Shown piece after piece: positions 1 through 7,708 of a stretch of DNA of 64,000 bases. The notes below the pieces were generated by a model. That model was given only the letters and a program-made list of their open reading frames with translations. It did no database searches and was not told the DNA's origin. Position 1 is the stretch's first letter. Every line of letters starts with the position of its first letter. The stretch lies in assembly GCA_938002965.1 (NCBI GenBank), contig CALKZY010000002.1, positions 1 through 64,000 of the forward strand, written 5' to 3'. This stretch comes from an uncultured Acidimicrobiales bacterium (GTDB lineage Bacteria; Actinomycetota; Acidimicrobiia; Acidimicrobiales; SZUA-35). The position numbers and the translations under genes were made by a program.

Positions 1-745
1 CGATCAGCATCTCCCCGCCGACGGTTCTGTCGCCTACCAAACGCTCGGCTGGGAGACCTGCGGGTTGTCCGTTGCCGGGCCACAGGCTCGGACGCTGCTC
101 GAACGGGTCTGCGCTGTTGACGTGTCGGCCGAGGCGTTCCGGTTCATGGACTTCCGGCCGCTCGACCTCGGCCACGTGCCCACCTGGTGCGGTCGTGTCA
201 CCTTTACCGGCGACCTCGGTTACGAGTTCTGGATGCCTGCCAGCTATCAGCGGGCCGCGTTCGACCTGTTGCGGGCGGCGGGGGAGGACCTCGGGTTGCG
301 GCTCTTTGGCCTGTCTGCGCTGAACTCGCTGCGGCTCGACAAGAGCTTTGGCAGCTGGGCACGCGAGTACCGCCCGATCTATGACCCGATCGAGGCCGGG
401 CTCGGCCGCTTCGTGAAGTTGGACAAGGACTTCATCGGCAGGGACGCGCTCGCAGCGAAGGAAGGCCCGGAACGTCGGCTGCTGACGTGGACGGTTGAGA
501 CGGGTGATCCGGCGTTCGACGTGATCGGCGATGAGCCGGTCTGGCACGACGACGAGGTTGTCGGGTGGGTGACCTCCGGTGGTTACTCGCACCACAGCGA
601 GGCCTCTGTCGCCATGGGCTACGTCCCGGCGGCGCTTGAGTCCGCCGGCGGAACGTTCGAAATCGAAGTCGTCGGCGTGCGGCGCCCGGCCACGCTGGTC
701 AACGGCTGCATCTGGGATAGTCACGGCGAGCGCATGCGTAGCTGA
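1..745 (+). CDS. GcvT-fold aminomethyltransferase-like protein, C-terminal part
   Basis: The reading frame is open from base 2 at the window edge, so the gene begins upstream; 247 residues are visible. The visible part matches the GcvT/aminomethyltransferase fold found in T-protein and in the C-terminal half of sarcosine and dimethylglycine dehydrogenases: an LSVAGPQAR-like segment near visible residue 22, a GDLGYEFW segment near residue 69, a LNSLRLDKSF segment, and a C-terminal barrel-like end (GWVTSGGYSHHSEASVAMGY). In that family the domain carries a methylene or methyl group from an N-methyl amine to tetrahydrofolate. Whether an FAD domain precedes it cannot be seen. It fits the methylamine-type corrinoid operon at the other end of the window, but direct linkage is inference. 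Confidence 0.75.
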   Translation, partial: DQHLPADGSVAYQTLGWETCGLSVAGPQARTLLERVCAVDVSAEAFRFMDFRPLDLGHVPTWCGRVTFTGDLGYEFWMPASYQRAAFDLLRAAGEDLGLRLFGLSALNSLRLDKSFGSWAREYRPIYDPIEAGLGRFVKLDKDFIGRDALAAKEGPERRLLTWTVETGDPAFDVIGDEPVWHDDEVVGWVTSGGYSHHSEASVAMGYVPAALESAGGTFEIEVVGVRRPATLVNGCIWDSHGERMRS

Positions 746-751
746 CTGGTC

Positions 752-796
752 ACGCACCCCGCCCAACGTCTTCCCCTAGCCGAGGACGGGGTGCGT
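752..796. terminator. Possible hairpin terminator between convergent genes
   Basis: A perfect 10-bp inverted repeat (ACGCACCCCG at 752-761, CGGGGTGCGT at 787-796) lies directly after the stop of the GcvT-like gene and faces the convergent HAD gene. The loop is long (25 nt) and there is no T-run, so it is a weak call. Confidence 0.35.
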
Positions 797-915
797 TCCC
801 TGCCCGAGCGTCGTGGCGACACTCACCCCCTACAAGCGCGTCGAGGGGTCGGTTACGTCACACGAAATTTGAAATTCTTCGCTCCGGTTTCAATTTGGGT
901 TTCTGTTCCGGGTTT

Positions 916-1593
916 CTATGTCCTGTGCTCGACACCGACCAGGTCGAGTACCGCCGCCAAGCCACGCACGTTCGCGGTCGGCCGTCCCGGAAGAATCAGA
1001 CATGGCATGCCGAGTTCGGCAGCGGCACCGTCACGGCTCGGTCGGTCTCCAACCATCAGGGTTCGTTCCGGCTCGGTGCCAAGTTCCGACAGCGCGGCAG
1101 CGAAGATGGCTGGATCCGGCTTTTGGATCCCGAGTTCGCATGACAGCGCCCAGGCCTGCACCAGCCGACCAAATCCGAACGCCTCGGCGTGGACCCGCAG
1201 GTCCACGTGAATGTCGCTAACGACACCAAGACGGATGCCCTGCGCCGCAAGCGCGGCGAGCGTCGGTTGCGAGTCCTGGTAGCACGGGTGGAAGTCGATG
1301 GTGCCGAGGAGACCGTAGAGTACGTCGGCCAGCTCCTGGTCCAGTCCGGCTCGTCGGTACAGCAGCTGCTCGGACCTGTAGTGCGCCTCGGGTGAGGTGT
1401 CTTCGATTGCCTCGGCCGCCTGGACATCGGGCAGGGTCTTGGCTTCGGTGAGCGCCTCGGTTATCTCCCTGACCGCCTGGTCATCGACGGGGCGACTGAG
1501 CACTTGAAGCGCCCGGGCAACGTGGTCTGCCGGTGGCGGGTAATCGGCCAACGTCAGCATCCAGTCGAAGATCACCGCATCGAATCTGGCCAT
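916..1593 (-). CDS. HAD-family hydrolase with altered motif I
   Basis: A 225-residue haloacid-dehalogenase-superfamily protein with a C1-type cap. Motif I is FDWMLT (nucleophile Asp10), motif II is the VVSD serine region, motif III is the Lys of IQKPDP, and motif IV is GDRPSRDG. These members are usually phosphoglycolate phosphatase or haloacid-dehalogenase-like. The oddity is Met12 where phosphatases carry the second Asp (general acid/base) of DxD. This could mean a dehalogenase- or phosphonatase-like chemistry or a weak enzyme; the substrate is unknown. ATG start at 1593 is preceded by an AAGG. It is divergent from the GntR regulator at 1698, with 104 bases between them, so it may be controlled by it. 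Confidence 0.85.
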   Translation of the reverse strand: MARFDAVIFDWMLTLADYPPPADHVARALQVLSRPVDDQAVREITEALTEAKTLPDVQAAEAIEDTSPEAHYRSEQLLYRRAGLDQELADVLYGLLGTIDFHPCYQDSQPTLAALAAQGIRLGVVSDIHVDLRVHAEAFGFGRLVQAWALSCELGIQKPDPAIFAAALSELGTEPERTLMVGDRPSRDGAAAELGMPCLILPGRPTANVRGLAAVLDLVGVEHRT

Positions 1594-1697
1594 CGACGGT
1601 GACCTTAGGTTGTTCGGCCACAGCGGCGCTGATGATTACGCGCCGAGCGCGGTACCATACTTATTGGTTCTATTGTCTGAATGGAAGGACCTGCCTG

Positions 1698-2522
1698 TTG
1701 GCATCGAAGAACGAGACTCCCAGCGCCGACTCGAACACTCCGACCGACGCTGTCGAGGGCGGACAGCAATCACCGCTGGACCGCAACAGCCCGATGCCAC
1801 TGTGGGCCCAGCTTGAAGCCGAACTGCGCAGGCGCCTTGAAGCCGGCGAGTTTGACGAGGGGTTCTTCCCAACCGACCACGAGCTGACCCAGTCCTATGA
1901 CGTCAGCCGACACACCGTGAGAGAAGCGGTGCGTCACCTGAACAAGACCGGCCTGCTCAAGCGCGAGCGGGGTCGTGGCACGGTGGTGAACCGGGCCGAG
2001 TTCGAGCAGTCCCTCGGCACGCTCTACAGCCTGTTCCAGTCGGTGGAGTCAGCGGGTGTCGAGCAGAACAGTGAGGTGCTCCAGCTCGAAGTGGTGACCG
2101 ACACCGTTGCGGCGTCGCACCTGGACCTTGCCGAGGACACCCAGCTGGTGCTGCTGGCTCGGCTTCGGATGGCGGGCGGTCTCCCGCTTGCGGTCGACCG
2201 AGCGTGGTTGCCGTTTGAGATCGCCGAACCTTTGCTCGCCGTTGACTGGAGCCACACCGCGCTCTACGCGGAGCTGGCAAAGCTTGGTGGTCCGGTGCCA
2301 AACCAGGGGACAGAGCGGCTGACCCCCATCGTGCCAACTCCGTCGGATCGGGCGCTGCTCGACCTGCGCAAAGGTGACGCGGCATTCTTTCTGGAACGTC
2401 GGGGGCTTCGTGACGGCAAGCCGATCGAATGGCGAACCACGATCGTGCGCGGTGACCGGTTCCGGTTCGTGAGCGACTGGACCGCCGGTTCGCATAGCCA
2501 GCTGCGGCCGAGCGCGGCCTGA
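1698..2522 (+). CDS. GntR/HutC-family transcriptional regulator
   Basis: A 274-residue regulator. The start is taken as TTG at 1698 because GGAAGGA lies 8 bases upstream, while the longer in-frame extension has no homology-like content and would overlap the HAD gene. Residues about 28-95 form the GntR winged helix (LTQSYDVSRHTVREAVRHL, then RGRGTVV); the C-terminal two thirds is a UTRA/HutC ligand-binding domain (LARLRMAGGLPLAVDRAWLP; ...FFLERRGLRDGKPIEWRTT). HutC-type proteins repress catabolic genes and are released by a small ligand. The target may be the divergent HAD gene or the downstream DUF1508 gene; the ligand is unknown. Confidence 0.88.
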   Translation: MASKNETPSADSNTPTDAVEGGQQSPLDRNSPMPLWAQLEAELRRRLEAGEFDEGFFPTDHELTQSYDVSRHTVREAVRHLNKTGLLKRERGRGTVVNRAEFEQSLGTLYSLFQSVESAGVEQNSEVLQLEVVTDTVAASHLDLAEDTQLVLLARLRMAGGLPLAVDRAWLPFEIAEPLLAVDWSHTALYAELAKLGGPVPNQGTERLTPIVPTPSDRALLDLRKGDAAFFLERRGLRDGKPIEWRTTIVRGDRFRFVSDWTAGSHSQLRPSAA

Positions 2523-2603
2523 GTCTCAGCGGATGCCAGCGAGCTGGCGGCGCCGATAGTAGCCTGCGAGGAAAAGGGCGAACCACCAACGAAAGGACTT
2601 CCA

Positions 2604-2792
2604 ATGGCAGGTAGCGGTGAGGTGTACGAACGCAAGGACGGAAAGTGGGCGTTTCGGGTTAAGGCATCGAACGGCCAAGTTGTGGCGACCGATGGAAGCC
2701 AGGGCTACAGCGACAAGGCCAGCGCCACGTCAACTCTGACCAAGCTTCTGGCTGGCGAGTACGACGGTCCGGTCAACGTCGTCGACGGCTGA
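2604..2792 (+). CDS. DUF1508/YegP-family small protein
   Basis: A 62-residue protein consisting of a single YegP-like unit: E-x-Y-x-x-x-D-GKW-F-R-x-KA-NG at the start, then GSQGYSDKASA. E. coli YegP has two such units in tandem. The role of the family is not established. ATG at 2604 is preceded by a GAAAGGA ribosome-binding site. It lies 81 bases after the GntR gene on the same strand and could be co-transcribed. Confidence 0.85.
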   Translation: MAGSGEVYERKDGKWAFRVKASNGQVVATDGSQGYSDKASATSTLTKLLAGEYDGPVNVVDG

Positions 2793-2838
2793 GTGTTTCT
2801 CTCCCCGGACCTTCCATGGACCCGTCAGGGTCTTTCAC

Positions 2839-2872
2839 AATGTGGAAGGTTCGGGGATGGGGCTTCCACATT
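2839..2872. repeat. 10-bp inverted repeat ahead of the Mo-oxidoreductase operon
   Basis: AATGTGGAAG (2839-2848) and CTTCCACATT (2863-2872) pair perfectly around a 14-nt G-rich loop. It lies 46 bases after the DUF1508 stop and 116 bases before the oxidoreductase start. It could be a weak terminator without a T-run or an operator; sequence alone does not decide. Confidence 0.45.
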
Positions 2873-2988
2873 CTGCAGTCACACGCTTGACCGAGTGCTG
2901 CAAGAGCCGTACATTTGGACTTTCTTCTGAGAGACGTTCGCGCCTTTTCCCGGCCGCATAACGCATCGGAACTACGAGGGAGTGGCCA

Positions 2989-4542
2989 ATGACGCGGATG
3001 GGTTTTCTGCTCGACAGCGACAACTGCATCGGGTGTCACGCATGCACTGTCGCCTGTAAGAGCGAGCACGACGTTCCGCTCGGCGTGAATCGAACGTGGG
3101 TCAAGTACATCGAGACCGGGACCTTCCCCGATGTCGCCCGCAAGTTCAATGTCATGCGGTGCAACCAGTGCGATGACGCACCGTGCATGACCATCTGCCC
3201 AACCTCGGCGCTGTTCCGAGCGGAGAACGGCGTGGTCGACTTCCAGGACGACGATTGCATCGGCTGCAAGTCATGCATGAACGCCTGTCCGTACGACGCG
3301 CTGTACATCAACCCGGAGACCAACACCGCGCACAAGTGCAACATGTGCAATCACCGGCTTGAGGTTGGCCTTGAGCCGTCATGCCAGATCGTGTGCCCGA
3401 CCGAGGCAATCAAGATCGGCGACCTCGACGACCCAACGTCGGAGATCAGCAAGATCATCGCCCGTGACGACGTTGCGGTCCGGGCCCCCGAGCAGAACAC
3501 AAAGCCGAAGGTCTACTACCGGGGCGCCGACCAGGCGTCGCTCGATCCGACCAGGACCGCTATCGCCAACGACGGCATGATCTGGGCCGACACCCTCTCC
3601 GGGGACGAGGGCGGTAACCGCCACCCGACCGTTCCGGTCACCCTCGGCACAAAGCCGAGCGATGGCGACGGCATCGTCGCACGGACCGCCTACACCACGG
3701 CGCACCAGATGACCTGGAAAGAAAAGGTGTCCGGCTACCTGGTCACCAAGGCCATCGCCGCCGGTGTGATGATGGTCGCCGCGCTCCTCGTGCTGATGGG
3801 GCACGCCGACAGCCAAGCAGCGGTCGGTGTTGTGCCGCCGATGATTGCCGGGTTCTTCCTTGCCGTGACCGGCGTGCTGTTGGTCGCCGACCTCAAGCAA
3901 CCAGGGCGGTTCCACTACCTGCTGACCAAGGGCAACTGGTCGTCGTGGCTGGTGAAGGGCGCATACATACTTATGGCGTTCGCCGTGGTGTGTGGCCTGT
4001 GGTGGATCGGTGGCCTCGCCGGTTCCGGCGGTCTCCTGAAGATTCTCGCCGTTCCCGCCGCGCTGACCGCGGCCGGAACCGCTGGCTACACGGCGTTCCT
4101 GTTCGGGCAGTGTGAGGGTCGAGATTTGTGGCAGACCCCGCTCCTGCTCCCGGTCCTGCTCGCCCAGGCGGTAACGGCCGGTGGTGCCACCTTCGCCATC
4201 CTCGAAGTCTTTATGGACGTCCCAGAGCCGATCGCCATCTGCTGGGTACTGCTTGGCGGCGTTGTCGCAACCGGCGCACTCATCGCCATGGAACTCACCT
4301 CCAAGGGCAGCCGTCACGTTGAACTCGCCGTGCATGAGATGACACACGGCCGGTACGCAACTCAGTTCTGGGTCGGCGGCATCGGTCTTGGCGTGGTGGT
4401 TCCGGCCATCCTGTTGATCATCACGCTCGCCACGGGCGCCCATGCCGGTGTCGCTGCGGTCGCCGGTGTGCTCGCACTTGTCGGACTCTTCGCCTACGAG
4501 GACAGCTTCGTCCGCGCCGGCCAGTCCGTCCCGCTCTCGTAG
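2989..4542 (+). CDS. Fe-S electron-transfer subunit fused to NrfD/DmsC-type membrane anchor
   Basis: A 517-residue fusion. Residues 1-140 form a DmsB/PsrB-like ferredoxin with four Cys clusters (CIGCHACTVAC; CNQCDDAPCMTIC; CIGCKSCMNAC; CNMCNHRLEVG...C...C), enough for four [4Fe-4S] centres. Residues about 245-515 contain eight hydrophobic helices of the NrfD/DmsC type, with GQCEGRDLWQTP between helices 4 and 5. In related complexes these are two separate subunits that move electrons between the quinone pool and a molybdopterin enzyme. The catalytic subunit follows 53 bases downstream, so they form an operon. There is no Tat or Sec signal before the ferredoxin domain, so it should face the cytoplasm. 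Confidence 0.9.
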   Translation: MTRMGFLLDSDNCIGCHACTVACKSEHDVPLGVNRTWVKYIETGTFPDVARKFNVMRCNQCDDAPCMTICPTSALFRAENGVVDFQDDDCIGCKSCMNACPYDALYINPETNTAHKCNMCNHRLEVGLEPSCQIVCPTEAIKIGDLDDPTSEISKIIARDDVAVRAPEQNTKPKVYYRGADQASLDPTRTAIANDGMIWADTLSGDEGGNRHPTVPVTLGTKPSDGDGIVARTAYTTAHQMTWKEKVSGYLVTKAIAAGVMMVAALLVLMGHADSQAAVGVVPPMIAGFFLAVTGVLLVADLKQPGRFHYLLTKGNWSSWLVKGAYILMAFAVVCGLWWIGGLAGSGGLLKILAVPAALTAAGTAGYTAFLFGQCEGRDLWQTPLLLPVLLAQAVTAGGATFAILEVFMDVPEPIAICWVLLGGVVATGALIAMELTSKGSRHVELAVHEMTHGRYATQFWVGGIGLGVVVPAILLIITLATGAHAGVAAVAGVLALVGLFAYEDSFVRAGQSVPLS

Positions 4543-4595
4543 CCCGATTCCGTCCTCCTCCAGCACGCTCCCCACGATCGAAGAAACCGAGAATC

Positions 4596-7421
4596 ATGAC
4601 CGAACTTCGGAACTACCCGCCACACGACAAATGGCACGACTGGCGGGAACTGGACGCCAAGGCGTGGCCGGAGCGCAAGGAACGCAAGTACACCATCGTC
4701 CCAACCACCTGCTTCAACTGCGAAGCGGGCTGTGGCCTGGTCGCCTACTTCGACCAGGAGACCGACGAGATCACCAAGATCGAGGGCAACCCGGAGCATC
4801 CGGCCAGCCGCGGTCGCAACTGTGCAAAGGGTCCGGCCACCCTCAATCAGGTCTATGACCCCGAGCGAATCCTCTACCCGATGCGCCGGGTTGGTGAGCG
4901 CGGTTCGGGCCAGTGGGAACGCATCAGCTGGGACACCGCGCTGGAGGAGATCGGCGGTCGAATTCGTACCGCCATCCAAGAGGATCGCCACAACGAGATC
5001 ATGTACCACGTCGGTCGACCCGGAGAAGACGGGTACACCGATCGGGTATTGAAGGCATGGGGCGTTGACGGTCACAACTCCCACACCAACATCTGCTCGT
5101 CCAACGCTCGTATCGGCTACCAGTCGTGGATGGGACACGACCGTCCTTCATCAGACTTTGCCAACGCCAAAGTCATCATGCTGATCTCGGCTCACCTTGA
5201 GTCCGGGCACTACTTCAACCCGCACGCCCAGCGAATCATGGAGGCTCAGGCAAACGGGGCCAAGATCATCGCCGTTGACACCAGGCTGTCCAATACCGGA
5301 GCCAAAGCCGACTATTGGCTCTCCACCTGGCCCGGAACCGAGCCGTTCCTGTGTTTGGCCATCGCCCGCCAGCTCATCGAAGATGAGACCTGGAACGCCG
5401 AGTTCATGGAGCGGTGGACCAACTGGCAAACCTACCTGGAAAACAAGCGCCCCGACCTGCCGGTCGAATTCGCTTCGGTCCGCACCGCCTTGTTGGACGA
5501 GTACGCCGAGTACACGATGGAAGCGGCCGAGCAAAAGACCGGGGTTGAAGCCTCAGTTATTGCTGAGATCGCCGACATCATTGGCCGTCACCCGACCCAG
5601 TTCGCCTCTCACAACTGGCGTTCAGCCGGTGCCGGCAACTTTGGTGGCTGGCAGGTAGCTCGATGCCTGTTCTTCCTGAATGTGCTAACTGGCTCGGTAG
5701 CCACCAAGGGCGGCACTGCCGGAAACGGCATGAACAAATTCAAGTCTCCGGCCCCCCTCGGCGCTCCAAACATCACCAAGTGGAACCACTTGGAGTGGCC
5801 GAAGGAATTCCCGCTTTCGTACCACGAGATGTCAATCCTGCTGCCGCACTTCCTCAAGGAAGGTCGAGGCAAACTGGATGTCTATTTCTCCCGGGTCTAC
5901 AACCCGATCTGGACCAACCCCGATGGCTTCACCTGGCTGGAAGCCCTGACCGATGAGTCCATGGTCAATTGCCATGTGGCCCTCACGCCGACGTGGTCGG
6001 AGACGTCCTGGTTCGCCGATTACGTGCTTCCGATGGGTGTTTCGGCTGAACGCCATGATGTTCACAGCTACGAAACTCACGCTGGCCGCTGGATTGGATT
6101 CCGCCAATCGGTGTTCCGTCGCTATGCCGAAATCAAGGCCGCTCGCAAGGGTGAGAAGCTTGACCCCGAAACCCGCAGCCATGAGCACAACCCTGGCGAG
6201 GTGTGGGAAGAGAACGAATTTTGGATCGACCTGTCGTGGCGGATCGACCCCGATGGTTCGCTTGGCATTCGCAAGTGGTTTGAATCTCCCGAGCGGCCGG
6301 GCAAGCCGATTTCGATTGACGAGTACTACGCCAAGATGTTCTCCGAGAAGATTCCTGGTCTCACCGATGCTGCGGCCGCCGTTGGTCAGACACCGCTTGA
6401 ATACATGCGAGATCGTTCGGCCTTTGGCGTCCCCACCGACCCGTACGAGCCCTATGAGAAGGTCGTCGATTCCGAGAGCCTGGATGGCTGCATCCAAGAT
6501 GACAGCGGCGTGTATCGCAAGCCGGGAACCCCGGGAACCTGGGATGGCGACATGTCCACCTTGGACGACCTCACGCTGTCTCCGTTGGGCGACGGTTCAC
6601 CGGCTGTCGAAGTGGGCGGCGAGGCTCGCGAAGGCTTCCCGACACCGTCGAAGAAGCTTGAGCTGTACTCAGAGACACTGGCCGAATGGGGCTGGCCTGA
6701 ATATGCCACACCGAAGTGGATTCCTTCCCACGTCCATTGGGAAGACATCGACATGGCAGGCAACGAGCGCATCTTGTTGCCGACGTTCCGCATCCCTACT
6801 CTCATTCATACCCGCTCGGCCAACTCCAAGTGGCTGAACGAAATCAGTCACCGCCACCCGTTGTGGATTCATCCAGAGGATGCTGAGAAGCTGGGTATCG
6901 AGGTAAACGGGCTAATCCGGGTGTCCACCCGCATCGGTCACTTCGTGATCGGCTCGTGGCGAACTGAGGGTATTCGGCCCGGGGTAGTTGCAGCGTCGCA
7001 TCACATGGGGCGTTGGCGTCTTGACGAGGACAAAGCTCGCTCCTGGGGTGCAGGCAAGTTTGAGATCGCCAACGATGGCACCACATGGAAGCTCAAGCGA
7101 GATCACGGCAACGAGCCGTACGAGTCCGAGGATTCTGACACCGGTCGTATCTGGTGGACCGACACCGGGGTGCATCAGAACGCCACGTTCTGTGTTCAGC
7201 CCGACCCGATTTCCGGCATGCAGTGTTGGCATCAACGGGTCACGGTTGGCCCAGCTGAGTCTGGTGACAACTACGGCGATGTGGTAGTCGACACCGACAA
7301 GGCCCGCGAGGCTTATCTGGAGTGGATGTCGAAGACTCGACCACCTTCCAACGGCCTGCGACGCCCGCTGTGGTATGCCCGGCCCCTCAAGCCCTCGCCG
7401 TCGGCCTATCGGGCTGACTAA
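4596..7421 (+). CDS. Molybdopterin-dependent oxidoreductase catalytic subunit
   Basis: A 941-residue member of the DMSO-reductase superfamily (bis-MGD cofactor). The N-terminal [4Fe-4S] ligands are Cys39, Cys42, Cys46 and Cys76; Cys167 in HTNICSSN is the likely Mo ligand. Later regions include the Mo-pterin binding parts (HNWRSAGAGNFGG; WSETSWFADYVLPMG) and the C-terminal molydopterin-dinucleotide barrel (IHPEDAEKLGI...). There is no twin-arginine signal, so the enzyme should stay in the cytoplasm with the fused Fe-S/membrane partner upstream. Candidate roles are formate-, polysulfide- or DMSO-type redox; the substrate cannot be named from sequence. ATG at 4596 has a weak GA-rich upstream region. 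Confidence 0.9.
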   Translation: MTELRNYPPHDKWHDWRELDAKAWPERKERKYTIVPTTCFNCEAGCGLVAYFDQETDEITKIEGNPEHPASRGRNCAKGPATLNQVYDPERILYPMRRVGERGSGQWERISWDTALEEIGGRIRTAIQEDRHNEIMYHVGRPGEDGYTDRVLKAWGVDGHNSHTNICSSNARIGYQSWMGHDRPSSDFANAKVIMLISAHLESGHYFNPHAQRIMEAQANGAKIIAVDTRLSNTGAKADYWLSTWPGTEPFLCLAIARQLIEDETWNAEFMERWTNWQTYLENKRPDLPVEFASVRTALLDEYAEYTMEAAEQKTGVEASVIAEIADIIGRHPTQFASHNWRSAGAGNFGGWQVARCLFFLNVLTGSVATKGGTAGNGMNKFKSPAPLGAPNITKWNHLEWPKEFPLSYHEMSILLPHFLKEGRGKLDVYFSRVYNPIWTNPDGFTWLEALTDESMVNCHVALTPTWSETSWFADYVLPMGVSAERHDVHSYETHAGRWIGFRQSVFRRYAEIKAARKGEKLDPETRSHEHNPGEVWEENEFWIDLSWRIDPDGSLGIRKWFESPERPGKPISIDEYYAKMFSEKIPGLTDAAAAVGQTPLEYMRDRSAFGVPTDPYEPYEKVVDSESLDGCIQDDSGVYRKPGTPGTWDGDMSTLDDLTLSPLGDGSPAVEVGGEAREGFPTPSKKLELYSETLAEWGWPEYATPKWIPSHVHWEDIDMAGNERILLPTFRIPTLIHTRSANSKWLNEISHRHPLWIHPEDAEKLGIEVNGLIRVSTRIGHFVIGSWRTEGIRPGVVAASHHMGRWRLDEDKARSWGAGKFEIANDGTTWKLKRDHGNEPYESEDSDTGRIWWTDTGVHQNATFCVQPDPISGMQCWHQRVTVGPAESGDNYGDVVVDTDKAREAYLEWMSKTRPPSNGLRRPLWYARPLKPSPSAYRAD

Positions 7422-7478
7422 AGCCAGGGCGGTGCACAAGCACCGCTAGTGCAACAACTATCTAGAGTCGATTTCCGA

Positions 7479-7523
7479 GACCGCTAGCGGCTATCGCCGT
7501 TAGCGGTCTTGTTTGTTGTTTCT
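7479..7523 (+). terminator. Rho-independent terminator after Mo-oxidoreductase operon
   Basis: A 12-bp stem (GACCGCTAGCGG 7479-7490 with CCGTTAGCGGTC 7497-7508, one G-T wobble) has a 6-nt loop and is followed by the T-rich stretch TTGTTTGTTGTTTCT. It lies 57 bases after the catalytic subunit stop. Confidence 0.8.
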
Positions 7524-7708
7524 ATGCGTAGCGACGATATTCATGTTGGTATTTGAACATGGTTACCGGTCGGTACTAGGGTTATCGCTGGCGTGTGGCA
7601 TTCGTTGGGCAAGACCCCGAGTGGCAGTTTGGCTGTTTCGGGGGAAGGCTTGGCGAGCTAAAAGACAGTCCTAGCAACAGCACATCAACACATTGGAGTG
7701 AACAACCT

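Noticed and set aside
1533-1697. Longer N-terminus for the GntR regulator.
   Set aside because: It would overlap the HAD coding region, lacks a ribosome-binding site, and a strong GGAAGGA precedes the TTG at 1698.
3379-4575. Open 398-codon minus-strand frame opposite the Fe-S/NrfD gene.
   Set aside because: High GC third positions create it; the plus-strand protein has clear Cys clusters and TM helices.
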